Assembly (NCBI RefSeq): GCF_002954245.1
Contig: NZ_PPTG01000038.1
Span: forward strand, 1-64,000
Length of the DNA stretch: 64,000 bases
DNA from: Cryobacterium aureum
GTDB lineage: Bacteria > Actinomycetota > Actinomycetes > Actinomycetales > Microbacteriaceae
Direction of reading: 5' to 3'
The notes beneath the pieces are model-generated. The model saw nothing but the letters and a program-made list of their open reading frames with translations. It searched no databases and was not told the DNA's origin. Both the position numbers and the translations under genes were made by a program. Positions 16,680 through 27,918 of the stretch are shown here, piece by piece; within the stretch, counting starts at the first letter, position 1; every line of letters starts with the position of its first letter.

Positions 16680-17108
16680 TCAGAGCGCCGAGATGCCGAA
16701 CAGGCCGATGATCAGGGCCATGAGCAGAATGGTGACCAGTTCGTGGGCGATGTTGAGCACGGTCAGGCCCGCCGGGCGGCGGTCGAACGCGTCGTGGGTG
16801 ACCATGCGGGCCGCGGTGAATCCAGCCCAGAGAATGACTCCGGTAAGGAGGGTGTTGAACAGAAAGTTTCCGCCGTAGAAGTTCTGGGCGATCGCCGCGG
16901 CTCCGGCGAGCACGGAGGCGGTGACGAAGCTGACGAAGACGGTGATGATGATCGCGCCGGTGCCGCTGCCCTTCATGCTTTCCTCGGTGTGACCGACAGC
17001 TTTCATCCAGTAGCGACCGAAAACGGCGCGGGTGTACCAGATGGACCCGACGACCATGCTTGACGCGGTGGCCAGGAGCACGGCCCAAATGTTGATTTCG
17101 GGAACCAT
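16680..17108 (-). CDS. DUF1761 membrane protein
   Basis: A 142-residue protein with four hydrophobic helices. The N-terminal pattern SMVVGSIWYTRAVFGRYW and later AARMVTHDAF and LNIAHELVTILLMALIIG match DUF1761 proteins. No function is established for this family. AAAGGA precedes the ATG. It lies between the YyaL-like gene and the Stealth gene on the same strand; the 279-base gap to the Stealth start carries the hairpin above and probably the Stealth promoter. Confidence 0.8.
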   Translation of the reverse strand: MVPEINIWAVLLATASSMVVGSIWYTRAVFGRYWMKAVGHTEESMKGSGTGAIIITVFVSFVTASVLAGAAAIAQNFYGGNFLFNTLLTGVILWAGFTAARMVTHDAFDRRPAGLTVLNIAHELVTILLMALIIGLFGISAL

Positions 17109-17170
17109 GACGGATCCTTTCGGCTGGCCCCCTGTCTGGGGCGAAGATGAAGCGGACGAGTACCCCGATG

Positions 17171-19168
17171 TTAGTGCGTATGCGGCCGGTCCGATTGTTG
17201 CGCTTCAGCGGCGATTTCAGCCCTGAGCCGCGCGGTCGCAACGATCGGCGGCAGCTGGACCGGGTCGGTGACCGGCAGCTGGCAGACGAAGTCACGGCAG
17301 AGGTACGCGGTGGGCTGACCGCTCGGCGCCGTGCGGGCCGCGAATAGGTCGAATCCGCCGGCGGTGAATGCCCGCGCTTGGGATTCTGAAACGGATGCGA
17401 CCACTCCCGCCGGGTGGCGTCGGGCGAGGTCGTGCAGGGTGACGGCCGTGCCGTGAACCTCGGCGTCACCGGGCTGGTCGGGTGAGACGATCACGAGTTG
17501 CTCGATCGGTGCGTTCAGCTCGTCGAACAGGCGTAGCGCAGCGCCATAGGCGAGAGGTCGAGCGGGAGCCAAATCGGCTACCAGGCCGAGGCCGGTCTGC
17601 GCGGCCCGCCGATAGCGGTCATCGCCGGTGAGGCGGTAGAGCAGCAGTGCGGCGTCGGCACTGGCGGACAGGCCGGAGGGATAGGCACCCTCTGAAGGGT
17701 CGACGGCGCTGACCAGGCCTTGCCTGCTGAGCACCGGATCCGCGCCGTTCGGGGGGCAAAAAGCGGGCGTTTCGGTGTCAGTGTCGGTGGCTGCCGATAC
17801 TGTGCTGTCGAGCAGGTGACGAGCCCGGGTGGCGTAGGTCACGTCGCCGGTGACGAGTGCGAGTTCGAGGAGCCCCCGTGAGTACATGCCGTAGTCCTCC
17901 AGGGTAGCTTTGGCCTGGGAGGTACGACCGGTAACGGAGGCGCGTACGAGGCTGCCATCGGCGCGCTCGTGGTGCTCGTGCAGGTAGTCGGCCGCGCGGC
18001 GGGCGGCGTCGATGAGGTCCGGCCGGTCGAAGGCGAAACCGGCTCGGGCCAGCGCCTGGATGGCCAGACCGTTCCAGCCGGTCAGCACCTTCGTATCGAG
18101 GGCGGGCGGAGTCTGCTTAGAGCGGTCGCTCTGCTCGAGGGCGTAGTAGCCGCCCTCGACCCGGTGTCCGTCGACGGTGCTCTCCGAATCCTGAGCGCTG
18201 GCAAACCCGCCTCCCGGAAGCTGCATCACGTCGCAGAGAAAATGAGCGATTCCCTCGGCGACGTGGCAAGCCCAAGGTGCGCCGGTGAGCATCCAAGCGC
18301 GGGTGTACAGACTGAGCAGCTGAGCATTGTCGTAGAGCATCCGTTCGTAGTGCGGGTCGCTCCAGTCTCGGTTGACCGCGTAGCGAAAGAAGCCGCCCTC
18401 GATCGGGTCGCGCAGTGGTGACGCACCGATGCGCTTGAGGGTGCGCAGTGCGAGCGACTGGCCGTCGCCGCTAAGCGCGGTGTCGTGCCCGAGCAGAAAA
18501 GAGAGCGCAGGGGCAACCGGAAACTTTGGTGCGCCTCCGAATCCGCCGAACCGGGCATCTTCATAGCCGACCAGTTCGGCGACGGCCCGGTCGAGCACGT
18601 CGGTGTCGGGCCGGGCGGTCAGCTCGGAGTCGGTGACTCCAGCCGCTACCCCGGTTGCGAGCTCGCGACCCGATTCGGCGAGCAGCTCGGCCACCCTCGC
18701 TGCGCCGGCCGTTACCTCGGCGCGCCGGGTTTGCCAGGCCGTCGTCACTGCCGTCAGAACGTCACGAAACGACGGATGCCCCGCCATTGCCACCGGCGGA
18801 AAGTAGGTTCCGGCGTGAAAGGCCTGGCCGTCGGGCGTGACAAACACGTTCAGCGGCCAGCCGAGCCCCTCGACGAACGCACTCGCGGCAGCGAGGTAGC
18901 TCGCGTCGACGTCGGGGTGCTCCTCCCGGTCGACCTTGATGCTCACGAAGTGCGCGTTGAGATACTCGGCAATGGCCGGGTCGCTGAAACTTTCCCGCGC
19001 CATGACGTGGCACCAGTGACAGGTGGAGTAGCCGATCGAGACGAGCACGGGTACATCGCGCTCGCGCGCTGCGGCGAAGGCCTCTTCGCCCCAACCAAAC
19101 CAATCGACCGGGTTATCGGCATGGCTGCGCAGGTAGGGGCTGATGGCATCGGCGAGGCGGTTGGGCAT
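17171..19168 (-). CDS. DUF255 / YyaL-type thioredoxin-domain protein
   Basis: A 665-residue cytoplasmic protein. Residues 1-165 are a thioredoxin-like DUF255 domain with the redox motif CHWC (Cys50, Cys53), preceded by [14 protein letters not shown]. The remainder is an (alpha/alpha)6-barrel resembling N-acylglucosamine 2-epimerases and glycosidases ([41 protein letters not shown]). Human SPATA20 and B. subtilis YyaL share the layout. The molecular role is unknown. The length is normal for the family, so the gene is intact. Confidence 0.9.
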   Translation of the reverse strand: MPNRLADAISPYLRSHADNPVDWFGWGEEAFAAARERDVPVLVSIGYSTCHWCHVMARESFSDPAIAEYLNAHFVSIKVDREEHPDVDASYLAAASAFVEGLGWPLNVFVTPDGQAFHAGTYFPPVAMAGHPSFRDVLTAVTTAWQTRRAEVTAGAARVAELLAESGRELATGVAAGVTDSELTARPDTDVLDRAVAELVGYEDARFGGFGGAPKFPVAPALSFLLGHDTALSGDGQSLALRTLKRIGASPLRDPIEGGFFRYAVNRDWSDPHYERMLYDNAQLLSLYTRAWMLTGAPWACHVAEGIAHFLCDVMQLPGGGFASAQDSESTVDGHRVEGGYYALEQSDRSKQTPPALDTKVLTGWNGLAIQALARAGFAFDRPDLIDAARRAADYLHEHHERADGSLVRASVTGRTSQAKATLEDYGMYSRGLLELALVTGDVTYATRARHLLDSTVSAATDTDTETPAFCPPNGADPVLSRQGLVSAVDPSEGAYPSGLSASADAALLLYRLTGDDRYRRAAQTGLGLVADLAPARPLAYGAALRLFDELNAPIEQLVIVSPDQPGDAEVHGTAVTLHDLARRHPAGVVASVSESQARAFTAGGFDLFAARTAPSGQPTAYLCRDFVCQLPVTDPVQLPPIVATARLRAEIAAEAQQSDRPHTH

Positions 19169-19204
19169 ACTCCATTGTGCGCCCGGTTGCCCGGGTGAGC
19201 GAGG

Positions 19205-19879
19205 CTACGGTAGCTGGGCAGCCCCGAGCAGGGCGTTTCGTCGGCGTTGCACCCGCACCCAGACCACGAAGCCCACGAGGGTGAACGCGCCGTAGAACAG
19301 GTAGAGCACTGCGGAGGCGTAGTAGCCGGCGCTGATCAGCAGCGGTACACCCACCACGTCGACGGCTACCCAGATCAGCCAAAATTCGGTCCAGCCCTTG
19401 GCCATGCCGTAGGTTGCGAGCAACGAACCGGTGAAGATCCAGGCATCCGCCCAAACCGGTTCGAACGAGCCCAGTGCACGAAAGATGGGTGTGAGCACGA
19501 GCGTGCCGGCGACAAGTCCAAGGCCCAGCAGGATGCGGGTGCGGGTGCCGGCCCAGTGCGGTGCCACGGCAACGTGCACGGCCGAATTGCGGCTGCGCTG
19601 CCACTGCACCCAGCCGAAGATCGACACAACGATGAACATGATCTGACGACCGGCCTGACCAAGCAGGTTGACCGGGTTGGGCGTGCCGAACACTGCCCCG
19701 AGGAACACCGTGAACAGCAGGGCATTGCCGACGATGCCGACCGGCCAGGCCCAGATCTTGCGGCGCATGCCGCCGACCGCGCTCGCTATGCCGAAGGCGT
19801 TACCGACGACCTCGCGCCAGAGAATGGTCTGGGTACCGATCTGTAACTGGGCGTCGAAGAGCCATTCGATCGGATTCAT
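19205..19879 (-). CDS. pnuC: Nicotinamide riboside/mononucleotide transporter PnuC
   Basis: A 224-residue integral membrane protein of the PnuC family, with about seven hydrophobic segments and family patterns such as WREVVGNAFGIASAVGGMRRKIWAWPVG split over helices 1-2 and WTEFWLIWVAVDVVGVPLLI near the C-terminus. It mediates facilitated uptake of nicotinamide riboside for NAD synthesis. The start at 19879 (MNPIEWLF) removes an Arg-rich leader of the longer open frame that does not fit a membrane transporter. The upstream 150 bases show no NAD riboswitch I can recognise. Confidence 0.88.
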   Translation of the reverse strand: MNPIEWLFDAQLQIGTQTILWREVVGNAFGIASAVGGMRRKIWAWPVGIVGNALLFTVFLGAVFGTPNPVNLLGQAGRQIMFIVVSIFGWVQWQRSRNSAVHVAVAPHWAGTRTRILLGLGLVAGTLVLTPIFRALGSFEPVWADAWIFTGSLLATYGMAKGWTEFWLIWVAVDVVGVPLLISAGYYASAVLYLFYGAFTLVGFVVWVRVQRRRNALLGAAQLP

Positions 19880-19990
19880 GGGGATCTTTCTGCGCAGACG
19901 GCACGTACTCGCACGTGCCCGCGCCCAACAAAGCGCGGCGCATCCCAATCTACGCCGCTGCCCGGACCGGTGTAGCCCGATGACGCAGCG

Positions 19991-20017
19991 GTGGCCCCGC
20001 AGAGACGGCGGGGCCAC
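19991..20017 (-). terminator. Hairpin downstream of aldo/keto reductase gene
   Basis: GTGGCCCCGC (19991-20000) pairs perfectly with GCGGGGCCAC (20008-20017) around a seven-base loop, 19 bases past the aldo/keto reductase stop. No U-tract follows on the minus strand. Confidence 0.65.
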
Positions 20018-20035
20018 TCAAAAGAATGCTTCGGG

Positions 20036-20881
<846 letters not shown>

Positions 20882-20968
20882 TTAGTCGCCGTGGTCGTTC
20901 CACCCCCAAACACCCAATGTTCACTGACCGCGAAAGCAGTCATTTGACCGAAGTAATATTGAAAGCTC

Positions 20969-23900
20969 ATGGACACGCTCAACATCACCTTCCCTCCGGA
21001 GCTGCCGGTCAGCCAGCGTCGGGACGACATCGCCCGCGCGATTCGCGAGAACCAGGTCGTGATCGTCGCCGGGTCGACCGGGTCGGGCAAAACCACGCAG
21101 CTGCCCAAGATCTGCCTCGAACTCGGGCGCAAGAACATCGGGCACACCCAGCCGCGCCGGCTCGCCGCGCGCACGATCGCCGAGCGCATCGCCGAGGAGC
21201 TCGGCCAGGAGGTCGGGCAGTTGGTCGGCTACCAGGTGCGGTTTACCGACAAGGTCGGTGCCGATACCCGCATTAAGTTGATGACCGACGGCATCCTGTT
21301 GAATGAGATTCACCGCGATCGCATGTTGCGCAAGTACGACACGATCATCATCGATGAGGCGCACGAGCGCAGCCTCAACATTGATTTTCTGCTCGGCTAC
21401 CTGCGGCAACTTCTGCCCAAGCGCCCCGATCTCAAGCTCATCATCACGTCGGCCACCATTGATCCGGCGAGTTTCGCGAAGCACTTTGCCGACGCGGACG
21501 GTGTGCCGGCGCCGGTCGTCGAGGTCTCCGGGCGCACCTTTCCGGTGGAGATTCGCTACCGGCCGCTCGTGGCGGAGCCTGGCGTCGACGACGACGACAC
21601 CACGGATGCCGCTCCCCCGGTTGACCGCGACTATATCGAGGGCATCACCACGGCTCTCGACGAACTTGAACGTGAGTCGAACGGCGACGTGTTGGTCTTC
21701 CTCTCCGGCGAAACCGAGATTCGCGACGCCGCCGACGCCCTACAGGGCAAGTATGCCTCCTCGGCCAATCGCAACCCCACTGAGGTGCTGCCGCTCTACG
21801 GCCGGCTGTCATCGGCCGACCAGCACAGGGTGTTCCAGCCGTCGACCGTCCCTGGGGTGAAACGGCGCATCGTGCTCGCGACCAACGTGGCCGAGACCAG
21901 CCTGACGGTGCCGGGCATCCGCTATGTCATCGATGCCGGAACCGCGCGCATCAGCCGCTACAGCGTGCGGTCCAAGGTTCAGCGGCTGCCGATCGAAGCG
22001 ATCTCGCAGGCCTCCGGCAACCAGCGCAGCGGCCGAAGCGGGCGCACCAGTGACGGTATTGCCATTCGGTTATATTCCGAAGAGGACTATATGCGACGCC
22101 CGGAATATACCGAGCCGGAGATTCTGCGCACCAACCTCGCCGCGGTGATTCTGCAGATGATCTCGCTCGGCCTCGGCGACATCGCCTCGTTCCCGTTTTT
22201 GACCCCGCCGGATTCCCGCAATATCAAGGACGGCCTCGACCTGCTCGCCGAACTCGGCGCCATTGAAGCTATGGATAAAACCACCCCGCGCCTCACCCGT
22301 ATCGGCCAGCAGCTCGCGCAGCTGCCGATCGACCCACGCTTTGGCCGCATGGTGATCGAGTCGAAGACGCAGGGCACCAGCCGGGAAGTCATGGCGATCG
22401 TGGCCGGGCTGACCATTCAGGACCCGCGAGAGCGCCCACTCGACCGTCGCGCCCAGGCCGACCAGTTCCACGCCAGGTTCGCCGACCCAACGAGTGACTT
22501 TCTCAGCCTGCTCAACCTCTGGAATTACCTCGAGAAGCAGCAGTCCGAACTCGGCTCGAGCGCCTTTCGTCGACTCTGCAAGAACGAATACCTCAACTAC
22601 CTGCGGGTGCGCGAATGGCAGGACGTGCTGCGCCAGTTGCGCCAGCTTGCCAAGCCGCTCGGCCTGCATCTCGGTGAGCCCAGTGCGAACCCGGACGGTG
22701 TGCACCGGTCGCTGCTGGCCGGACTGCTTTCCCATATCGGGCTGAAGGACGTAGCCAAGAAAGACTATGTCGGCGCCCGGCAGCAGCGCTTCGTGCTGTT
22801 TCCCGGCTCAACCCTGGCCAAGAAACAGCCAAACGCCGTGATGAGCGCCGAACTGGTCGAAACCAGTCGGCTGTTCGCCCGCATGAACGCCGTCGTCGAC
22901 CCGGCCTGGGCCGAACCGCTCGCCGGTAACCTGTGCAAGCGCAGCTACTCCGAACCGCACTGGGAAATGAAGCAGGGCGCCGCCGTCGTCTACGAACGGG
23001 TGACGCTGTATGGTGTGCCGATCGTGGCCCGGCGCCGGGTGCAGTTCTCCCGGATCGACCCGGCCTATGCGCGCGAGCTGTTCATTCGGCACGCGCTGGT
23101 AGAGGGTGAGTGGGACCGGGCGTCGGGACCGCAATCGTCGGCGGCCGAGAAGGAAGCGGATCGCGGCGGACGCGGACCATCGCGCAATGAACGCGTGAGC
23201 ATCTCGGTCGATGGCGGCGATGCCGCCAGCGGCCGCGGCTCTTGCCGTTCCGATGGCGCCCCAGCCGTTGGCTCGAGCGCGAGCCGTGGCGGCCGCCCAG
23301 GCCAGACCGGCGACCCCGGAATGTGGGCGTTTGAGCGGGCCAATGCCAGGCTACGGGAGGAACTGGCCGAGCTGGAGGAGCGCACCCGGCGCCGGGACAT
23401 CCTCTTCGACGATGAGGCCGTTTTCGACTTCTATCAGCGCCGCATTCCGGCCGATGTCTCATCGACGAAGAGTTTCGAGGGCTGGTGGCGCACGGCCAGG
23501 TTCGACACCCCCGATCTGCTGACGATGACCGCCGACGCGCTCGTCGCCGAGGACTCTCCCGAGATCGACGAAGGGCTGTTTCCGCCGAGCTGGCAGCAGG
23601 GCGACCAGCGTCTGACCCTCGGCTATCGCTTCGAACCCGGCGAAGAGGACGACGGTGTGACCGTGCGCATTCCGCTCGCGCTGCTGGCCCGCCTCTCCCC
23701 GAACGGTTTCGACTGGCAGGTACCGGGCCTCCGCGCCGAACTGGTGACTGCCATGATCAAGTCACTGCCGAAAAGTATCCGCCGCAATGTCGTTCCCGCG
23801 GCCGACTGGGCCGCCAGGCTGCTGGGTGAGCTGCCCGGCGAGCCCGGCATTGTCGAGACCCTGCCGACGCCGGTGCCGGAGGCGTCGTTCGCCGAGACGC

Positions 23901-24988
23901 TCGCGGCGTTAATTCAGAAGCTCACCTACGTGCCGGTTTCCGCGCGCGACTTCGAGCTTGGCCGGGTTCCCTCGCACCTGCGCATGACCTTCGTCGTCAC
24001 CGACGAGCGTGGGCGCACCGTCGCCGCCGACAAGGACCTCGCCGACCTGCAACGCCGACTCGGTACCCGGGTGCGGGAGAGCGTCGCGAAGGCGACGAGC
24101 GCCGCCGCGCCGAGCAACGCCATCGAGCGCGGCGCCATCACCACCTGGGACTTCGGCGAACTCCCCCGATTCCTCGACACCAAGCAGGGTGACAACACGA
24201 TTCGCGGGTATCCGACGCTGGTCGATGATGGGGCATCCGTTTCAATTGGCATGATGAGCACCGAGCTGGAGCAGGCCCGCGCGCTACCCCGCGGGGTGCG
24301 CCGGCTGCTGCTGCTCGCGACGCCGTCACCGGCCGCGTATGTGCAGCAGCACCTGACCGCCGCCGAAAAGCTCTCCCTCGCGACCAGCCCGTACAAGTCG
24401 ACGCAGGCCCTGTTCGAGGATTGCCTCGCCGCCGCGGTCGACGACGTATTGTTTCGGGTACGTCCCGATGGGCAGGTGTTCATGAAGGCCGAATTCGACA
24501 CCATTCGCGACCGGGTCTCCGGCGTTGTGATGGATTCCATGTTTGAAACCGTCGGCCTGGTCGCCCGCATTCTCACCGCTCATCGCCTCGCCGACAAAGC
24601 GCTCAAGGCAGCAACCAGCATGGCGCTGCTGCCCGGAATCAGCGATGCCCGCGAACAGCTCACCGCGCTGGTCTACCCCGGATTCGTCAGCGAAACCGGC
24701 CTCGCCCAGCTGCGCCACCTGCCGCGCTACCTCGGCGGCATCAGCGCTCGGGTGCCGAAATTGGTCGACAACCCGAGCCGCGACCGGGTTTGGATGAACG
24801 AGACCCAAGCCGCCACCACCCGGTTCGAGAACGCCGGCGGCACCATGCCACTCACAGCGGATGCCGCGGCGCCGGTTCTGCGCGCCCGCTGGATGATCGA
24901 GGAGCTGCGCATCAGCCTGTTCGCGCAGGAGCTCAAGGCGGCGGAGTCCGTCTCGCTGCAACGTATCCAGAAGGTGCTCGCCGGATAG
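20969..24988 (+). CDS. hrpA: ATP-dependent RNA helicase HrpA
   Basis: A 1339-residue DEAH-box helicase. Motif I is GSTGSGKT (35-42), motif II DEAH (129-132), motif III SAT (in IITSATID), and motif VI QRSGRSGRT-like. The helicase-associated and OB-fold domains follow, and then the long C-terminal DUF3418 region that defines bacterial HrpA. Its length matches the family, plus a Gly/Ser/Arg-rich low-complexity insert of about 65 residues (coded by roughly 23110-23320). HrpA resolves stalled ribosomes and mRNA structures in E. coli (recent literature knowledge). TAATAT lies nine bases before the ATG and no ribosome-binding site is present. Confidence 0.95.
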   Translation: MDTLNITFPPELPVSQRRDDIARAIRENQVVIVAGSTGSGKTTQLPKICLELGRKNIGHTQPRRLAARTIAERIAEELGQEVGQLVGYQVRFTDKVGADTRIKLMTDGILLNEIHRDRMLRKYDTIIIDEAHERSLNIDFLLGYLRQLLPKRPDLKLIITSATIDPASFAKHFADADGVPAPVVEVSGRTFPVEIRYRPLVAEPGVDDDDTTDAAPPVDRDYIEGITTALDELERESNGDVLVFLSGETEIRDAADALQGKYASSANRNPTEVLPLYGRLSSADQHRVFQPSTVPGVKRRIVLATNVAETSLTVPGIRYVIDAGTARISRYSVRSKVQRLPIEAISQASGNQRSGRSGRTSDGIAIRLYSEEDYMRRPEYTEPEILRTNLAAVILQMISLGLGDIASFPFLTPPDSRNIKDGLDLLAELGAIEAMDKTTPRLTRIGQQLAQLPIDPRFGRMVIESKTQGTSREVMAIVAGLTIQDPRERPLDRRAQADQFHARFADPTSDFLSLLNLWNYLEKQQSELGSSAFRRLCKNEYLNYLRVREWQDVLRQLRQLAKPLGLHLGEPSANPDGVHRSLLAGLLSHIGLKDVAKKDYVGARQQRFVLFPGSTLAKKQPNAVMSAELVETSRLFARMNAVVDPAWAEPLAGNLCKRSYSEPHWEMKQGAAVVYERVTLYGVPIVARRRVQFSRIDPAYARELFIRHALVEGEWDRASGPQSSAAEKEADRGGRGPSRNERVSISVDGGDAASGRGSCRSDGAPAVGSSASRGGRPGQTGDPGMWAFERANARLREELAELEERTRRRDILFDDEAVFDFYQRRIPADVSSTKSFEGWWRTARFDTPDLLTMTADALVAEDSPEIDEGLFPPSWQQGDQRLTLGYRFEPGEEDDGVTVRIPLALLARLSPNGFDWQVPGLRAELVTAMIKSLPKSIRRNVVPAADWAARLLGELPGEPGIVETLPTPVPEASFAETLAALIQKLTYVPVSARDFELGRVPSHLRMTFVVTDERGRTVAADKDLADLQRRLGTRVRESVAKATSAAAPSNAIERGAITTWDFGELPRFLDTKQGDNTIRGYPTLVDDGASVSIGMMSTELEQARALPRGVRRLLLLATPSPAAYVQQHLTAAEKLSLATSPYKSTQALFEDCLAAAVDDVLFRVRPDGQVFMKAEFDTIRDRVSGVVMDSMFETVGLVARILTAHRLADKALKAATSMALLPGISDAREQLTALVYPGFVSETGLAQLRHLPRYLGGISARVPKLVDNPSRDRVWMNETQAATTRFENAGGTMPLTADAAAPVLRARWMIEELRISLFAQELKAAESVSLQRIQKVLAG

Positions 24989-25009
24989 TTCGCCCCGGGC
25001 CCACCTTAT

Positions 25010-25062
25010 GTCCCCGGGCCCAGTTTATAAACTGGGCCCGGGGACGGGGCCCGGGCCCCGTC
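25010..25062. terminator. Nested GC-rich palindromes between convergent genes
   Basis: A 36-bp perfect palindrome (25010-25045, arms GTCCCCGGGCCCAGTTTA and its complement) overlaps a second perfect 20-bp palindrome (25043-25062). A further CCCCGGGCCCA copy stands at about 24994-25004. The cluster lies between the hrpA stop and the stop of the convergent ABC ATPase gene, so a bidirectional terminator is the simplest reading. The long palindrome has no loop bases of its own; the A/T-rich centre would form the turn. Confidence 0.7.
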
Positions 25063-25077
25063 CGGAAGAGAGCGGGG

Positions 25078-25854
25078 CTAGAGGACCTTGGAGAGGAAGG
25101 CCTGGGTGCGGTGGTGCTGCGGGTTGGCGAGCACTTCGGTGGGCACGCCACTCTCGACGACGACTCCGCCGTCCATGAAGACCAGCGAGTCGGCAACCTC
25201 GCGGGCGAATCCCATCTCGTGGGTGACCACGATCATGGTCATGCCGCCTTCGGCCAGGCCCTGCATCACGTCGAGCACCTCGCCGACGAGTTCGGGGTCG
25301 AGCGCGCTGGTCGGCTCGTCGAACAGCATGAGCTTGGGTTCCATTGCCAGGGCACGGGCGATCGCGACCCGTTGCTGCTGACCACCGGAGAGGTGGGCGG
25401 GGTAGTAGTCGGCGCGTTCGGCCAGACCAACCCGAGCCAACAGGGCGCGGGCATTGGCCTCGACGCCCGCCTTGGAGAGGCCCTTGACCCGAATGGGTGC
25501 TTCCATCACGTTCTGCAGCGCGGTCATATGCGGAAACAGGTTGAAGCGCTGAAACACCATGCCGATGTCGCGGCGCTGCCGAGCGGCCTCCTTCGGGCGC
25601 ATCTCGTAGAGCTTGTCATTGACTTCCCGGTAGCCGATGAGCTCGCCGTCAACGCTGAGGCGCCCCGCCGAAACGACTTCGAGGTGGTTGATGCACCGCA
25701 GAAAGGTGGACTTACCGGATCCGCTGGGCCCGACCAGGCACATGACCTCGCCGCGCTTGACCTCGAGCGAGATACTCTTGAGCACCTCGTTGGAGCCAAA
25801 GCTCTTGGAAACGCGGTCGGCGACCACCATGGGGGTCTCACTCGCAGCAGCCAT
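25078..25854 (-). CDS. Polar amino-acid ABC transporter ATPase (GlnQ type)
   Basis: A 258-residue ATPase of the polar amino-acid uptake family. Walker A is GPSGSGKST, the Q-loop lies in [11 protein letters not shown], the signature is LSGGQQQR, Walker B is [14 protein letters not shown], and the H-loop is [10 protein letters not shown]. These are diagnostic of GlnQ/GluA-type subunits. It energises amino-acid import with the permease encoded upstream (one-base TGATG overlap) and the lipoprotein at 26868-27758. It ends 15 bases from the palindromic terminator. Confidence 0.93.
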   Translation of the reverse strand: MAAASETPMVVADRVSKSFGSNEVLKSISLEVKRGEVMCLVGPSGSGKSTFLRCINHLEVVSAGRLSVDGELIGYREVNDKLYEMRPKEAARQRRDIGMVFQRFNLFPHMTALQNVMEAPIRVKGLSKAGVEANARALLARVGLAERADYYPAHLSGGQQQRVAIARALAMEPKLMLFDEPTSALDPELVGEVLDVMQGLAEGGMTMIVVTHEMGFAREVADSLVFMDGGVVVESGVPTEVLANPQHHRTQAFLSKVL

Positions 25855-26849
25855 CAGCGGTCTTTCTTGTTCGGGTCTGTGGGCGGCAGCACGACCGTGG
25901 GTTGACCGCTGCCGACGACCGGGGTGACGCCGGTCATGGTGCCCGTGATCGACGCTGAGGCGTCATCCGCTTTCTTGTCTGGACGACGATCGCCGATGCC
26001 GCGGGCGAACCGTTTCTCGAGAAAGTATTGGCCGACCATGAGAATGGAGGTGAAGAACAGGTACCAGATCGATGCGACGATGAGCATCGGCACCGTGTCA
26101 AAGGTCACGGCAGCGATGTCGCGGGAGCGCGTGTAGAGCTCAAGCGTGAACGGGATCGCCGTCACCAGCGAGGTCGTTTTCAGCATCGAGATGACCTCGT
26201 TGCCAGCCGGCGGAATGATCACCCGCATCGACTGCGGAACGACGACGCGCACCATGGTTTGGAACCAGCTCATGCCGAGCGCGGTCGCCGCTTCTTCTTG
26301 CCCGCTGTCGACGGAGAGTAGCCCGGCGCGCACGATTTCGGCCATGTAGGCGGCTTCGTTGAGCGCGAGGCCGACGATCGCCAAGACGAAGGCGCTCAGC
26401 GCCACCCGGGTCGGGAAGGACACCCAGGGTTCGGTGAACGGCAGGCCGATGTCGATGGACTGGTAGATCGTTCCGATCAGACCCCAGAACACCAACTGAA
26501 CGTAAACGGGAGTGCCGCGGAACACCCAGAGGTACACCCAGGCGATGCTGTTGACCACCGGGTTCGGTGACAGCCGCATGATCGCGAGCGTCACTCCGAG
26601 AATGATGGCGATGATCATCGAGTAGACAGTGAGCTGCAGGGTAATGAACGCCGCCTGCGAGATGCGCTGGTCGAACAGGTACTTGCCGACCGCTGGCCAG
26701 TCGTAGGCGGGGCGCACCGCCGCATCGGCGATGAACAACGCGACAATGAGCAGTAACACGACCGCGAAGGTATTCCGCCACGGATGGCGCAGCCGAATCG
26801 CCTTGATTCCGGGTTCCGCCTTGACGCCGGTCGCGGTCGTGTTAGTCAT
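25854..26849 (-). CDS. Amino-acid ABC transporter permease
   Basis: A 331-residue inner-membrane permease of the HisMQ type. About 60 cytoplasmic and membrane residues precede the TMD, the coupling loop is [20 protein letters not shown]-like (EAA motif), and [15 protein letters not shown] follows. The segment [12 protein letters not shown] is typical of this family. A hydrophilic Ser/Thr/Pro-rich tail of about 50 residues extends the C-terminus. A single permease gene implies a homodimer. The order in transcription is lipoprotein, permease, ATPase. Confidence 0.92.
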   Translation of the reverse strand: MTNTTATGVKAEPGIKAIRLRHPWRNTFAVVLLLIVALFIADAAVRPAYDWPAVGKYLFDQRISQAAFITLQLTVYSMIIAIILGVTLAIMRLSPNPVVNSIAWVYLWVFRGTPVYVQLVFWGLIGTIYQSIDIGLPFTEPWVSFPTRVALSAFVLAIVGLALNEAAYMAEIVRAGLLSVDSGQEEAATALGMSWFQTMVRVVVPQSMRVIIPPAGNEVISMLKTTSLVTAIPFTLELYTRSRDIAAVTFDTVPMLIVASIWYLFFTSILMVGQYFLEKRFARGIGDRRPDKKADDASASITGTMTGVTPVVGSGQPTVVLPPTDPNKKDR

Positions 26850-26867
26850 GATCTGAGTCGCTACGCT

Positions 26868-27758
26868 CTAGCCGTTGGACGCGGCGTTGATGGTGATGGT
26901 GTCGATGCCACCGTCTGTGACACCCCAGGCGTCAAGGATTTTGCCGTAGGAACCGTCGTCGACCATGGACTGCAGGGCAGCCTGCACGGCCTTGGTTAGT
27001 TCTGAATCCTTTTCGACCGTGATGCCATACGGCGCCACGTCAAAGCTTTCCCCGACGGGGGCCAGCTTGCCGTCAGTCTTGGAGATGGCGTAGAGGGTAA
27101 CCGGGGAGTCGGCGCTCAAGGCATCTGCCTTGCCGAGAATGACCGCGTTGGTCGCCTCGTCCTGTGAACCGTAGGGCTGAGACTCGATCGGCTCCAAACC
27201 GGCGGCAACACAGGCCGCGCTCTTGGCGGGCAGCTCGTCGGTATCTTGCACCGTGTTGTCCTGCACGGCGACGGTCAGGCCGCAGGCATTGTCGGGGTCG
27301 ATGGTGGATCCGCTCGGCGCGGCCCAGAGAATTCCGGCGTTGTAGTAGTTGACGAAGTCGACCTGCTTCTCGCGCTCGAGGTTGTCGGTGAAGGAGGATT
27401 CGCCAATGTCGACGGTGCCGCCGGTGATGCTCGGAATGATGTTGTCGAAGGACGCGATCTGGTACTCGGTGGTGAGGCCGAGCTTGGCGGCGATGCCGTC
27501 GGCGAGTTCGATGCCCCAGCCGATCGGTGCGCCAGCCTCGTCCTTGAACTCGTTCGGCGGGTAGGCCGCGTCGGTGCCGATGATGAGCACGCCGGCGCTC
27601 TTGATGTCCTCGGGGAGCAGCGCGACGGCTGCGGCATCCGCTTCAATGGTGCTCGCCTCGCCCGAGGGCGCCGTGGCCGGAGTGGAGTTGTCGACACAAC
27701 CGGTGAGCAACAGAACGGCGGCGGCGGCGAAAGCGGGAACGATGTAGCGTGCGCGCAT
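26868..27758 (-). CDS. Amino-acid ABC transporter substrate-binding lipoprotein
   Basis: A 296-residue exported lipoprotein with lipobox LLTGC (Cys21), followed by a family-3 solute-binding domain: GTDAAYPPNEF, GWGIELADGIAAKLGL, and ITGGTVDIGESSFTD. It delivers an amino acid, probably polar or basic, to the permease encoded 18 bases downstream. The ligand cannot be fixed from sequence. AAGGAAG stands seven bases before the ATG. The gene is divergent from an acetyltransferase gene. Confidence 0.93.
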   Translation of the reverse strand: MRARYIVPAFAAAAVLLLTGCVDNSTPATAPSGEASTIEADAAAVALLPEDIKSAGVLIIGTDAAYPPNEFKDEAGAPIGWGIELADGIAAKLGLTTEYQIASFDNIIPSITGGTVDIGESSFTDNLEREKQVDFVNYYNAGILWAAPSGSTIDPDNACGLTVAVQDNTVQDTDELPAKSAACVAAGLEPIESQPYGSQDEATNAVILGKADALSADSPVTLYAISKTDGKLAPVGESFDVAPYGITVEKDSELTKAVQAALQSMVDDGSYGKILDAWGVTDGGIDTITINAASNG

Positions 27759-27906
27759 GGCACTTCCTTCTTGAATCGATCGAAAATGCGCGGATTCGAC
27801 GATGAATCCACACGCGAGTAAGACCTAACGAGCCTAGTGCAACAGCGGCCGTCTGTATTCGAGCGCCGGACGGGTCAGACGGTTTGACGAGCGGATGCCG
27901 CGGATC

Positions 27907-27912
27907 TATCGT
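27907..27912 (+). promoter_or_regulatory. -10 hexamer TATCGT, six bases before the GNAT start
   Basis: TATCGT-N6-GTG. This spacing, shared with many other genes here, selects the GTG at 27919 as the start. Confidence 0.45.
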
Positions 27913-27918
27913 CGAAAG

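Noticed and set aside
19880-20017. Longer N-terminus of PnuC
   Set aside because: The added 46 residues are Arg/Cys-rich and overlap the terminator hairpin of the upstream gene.
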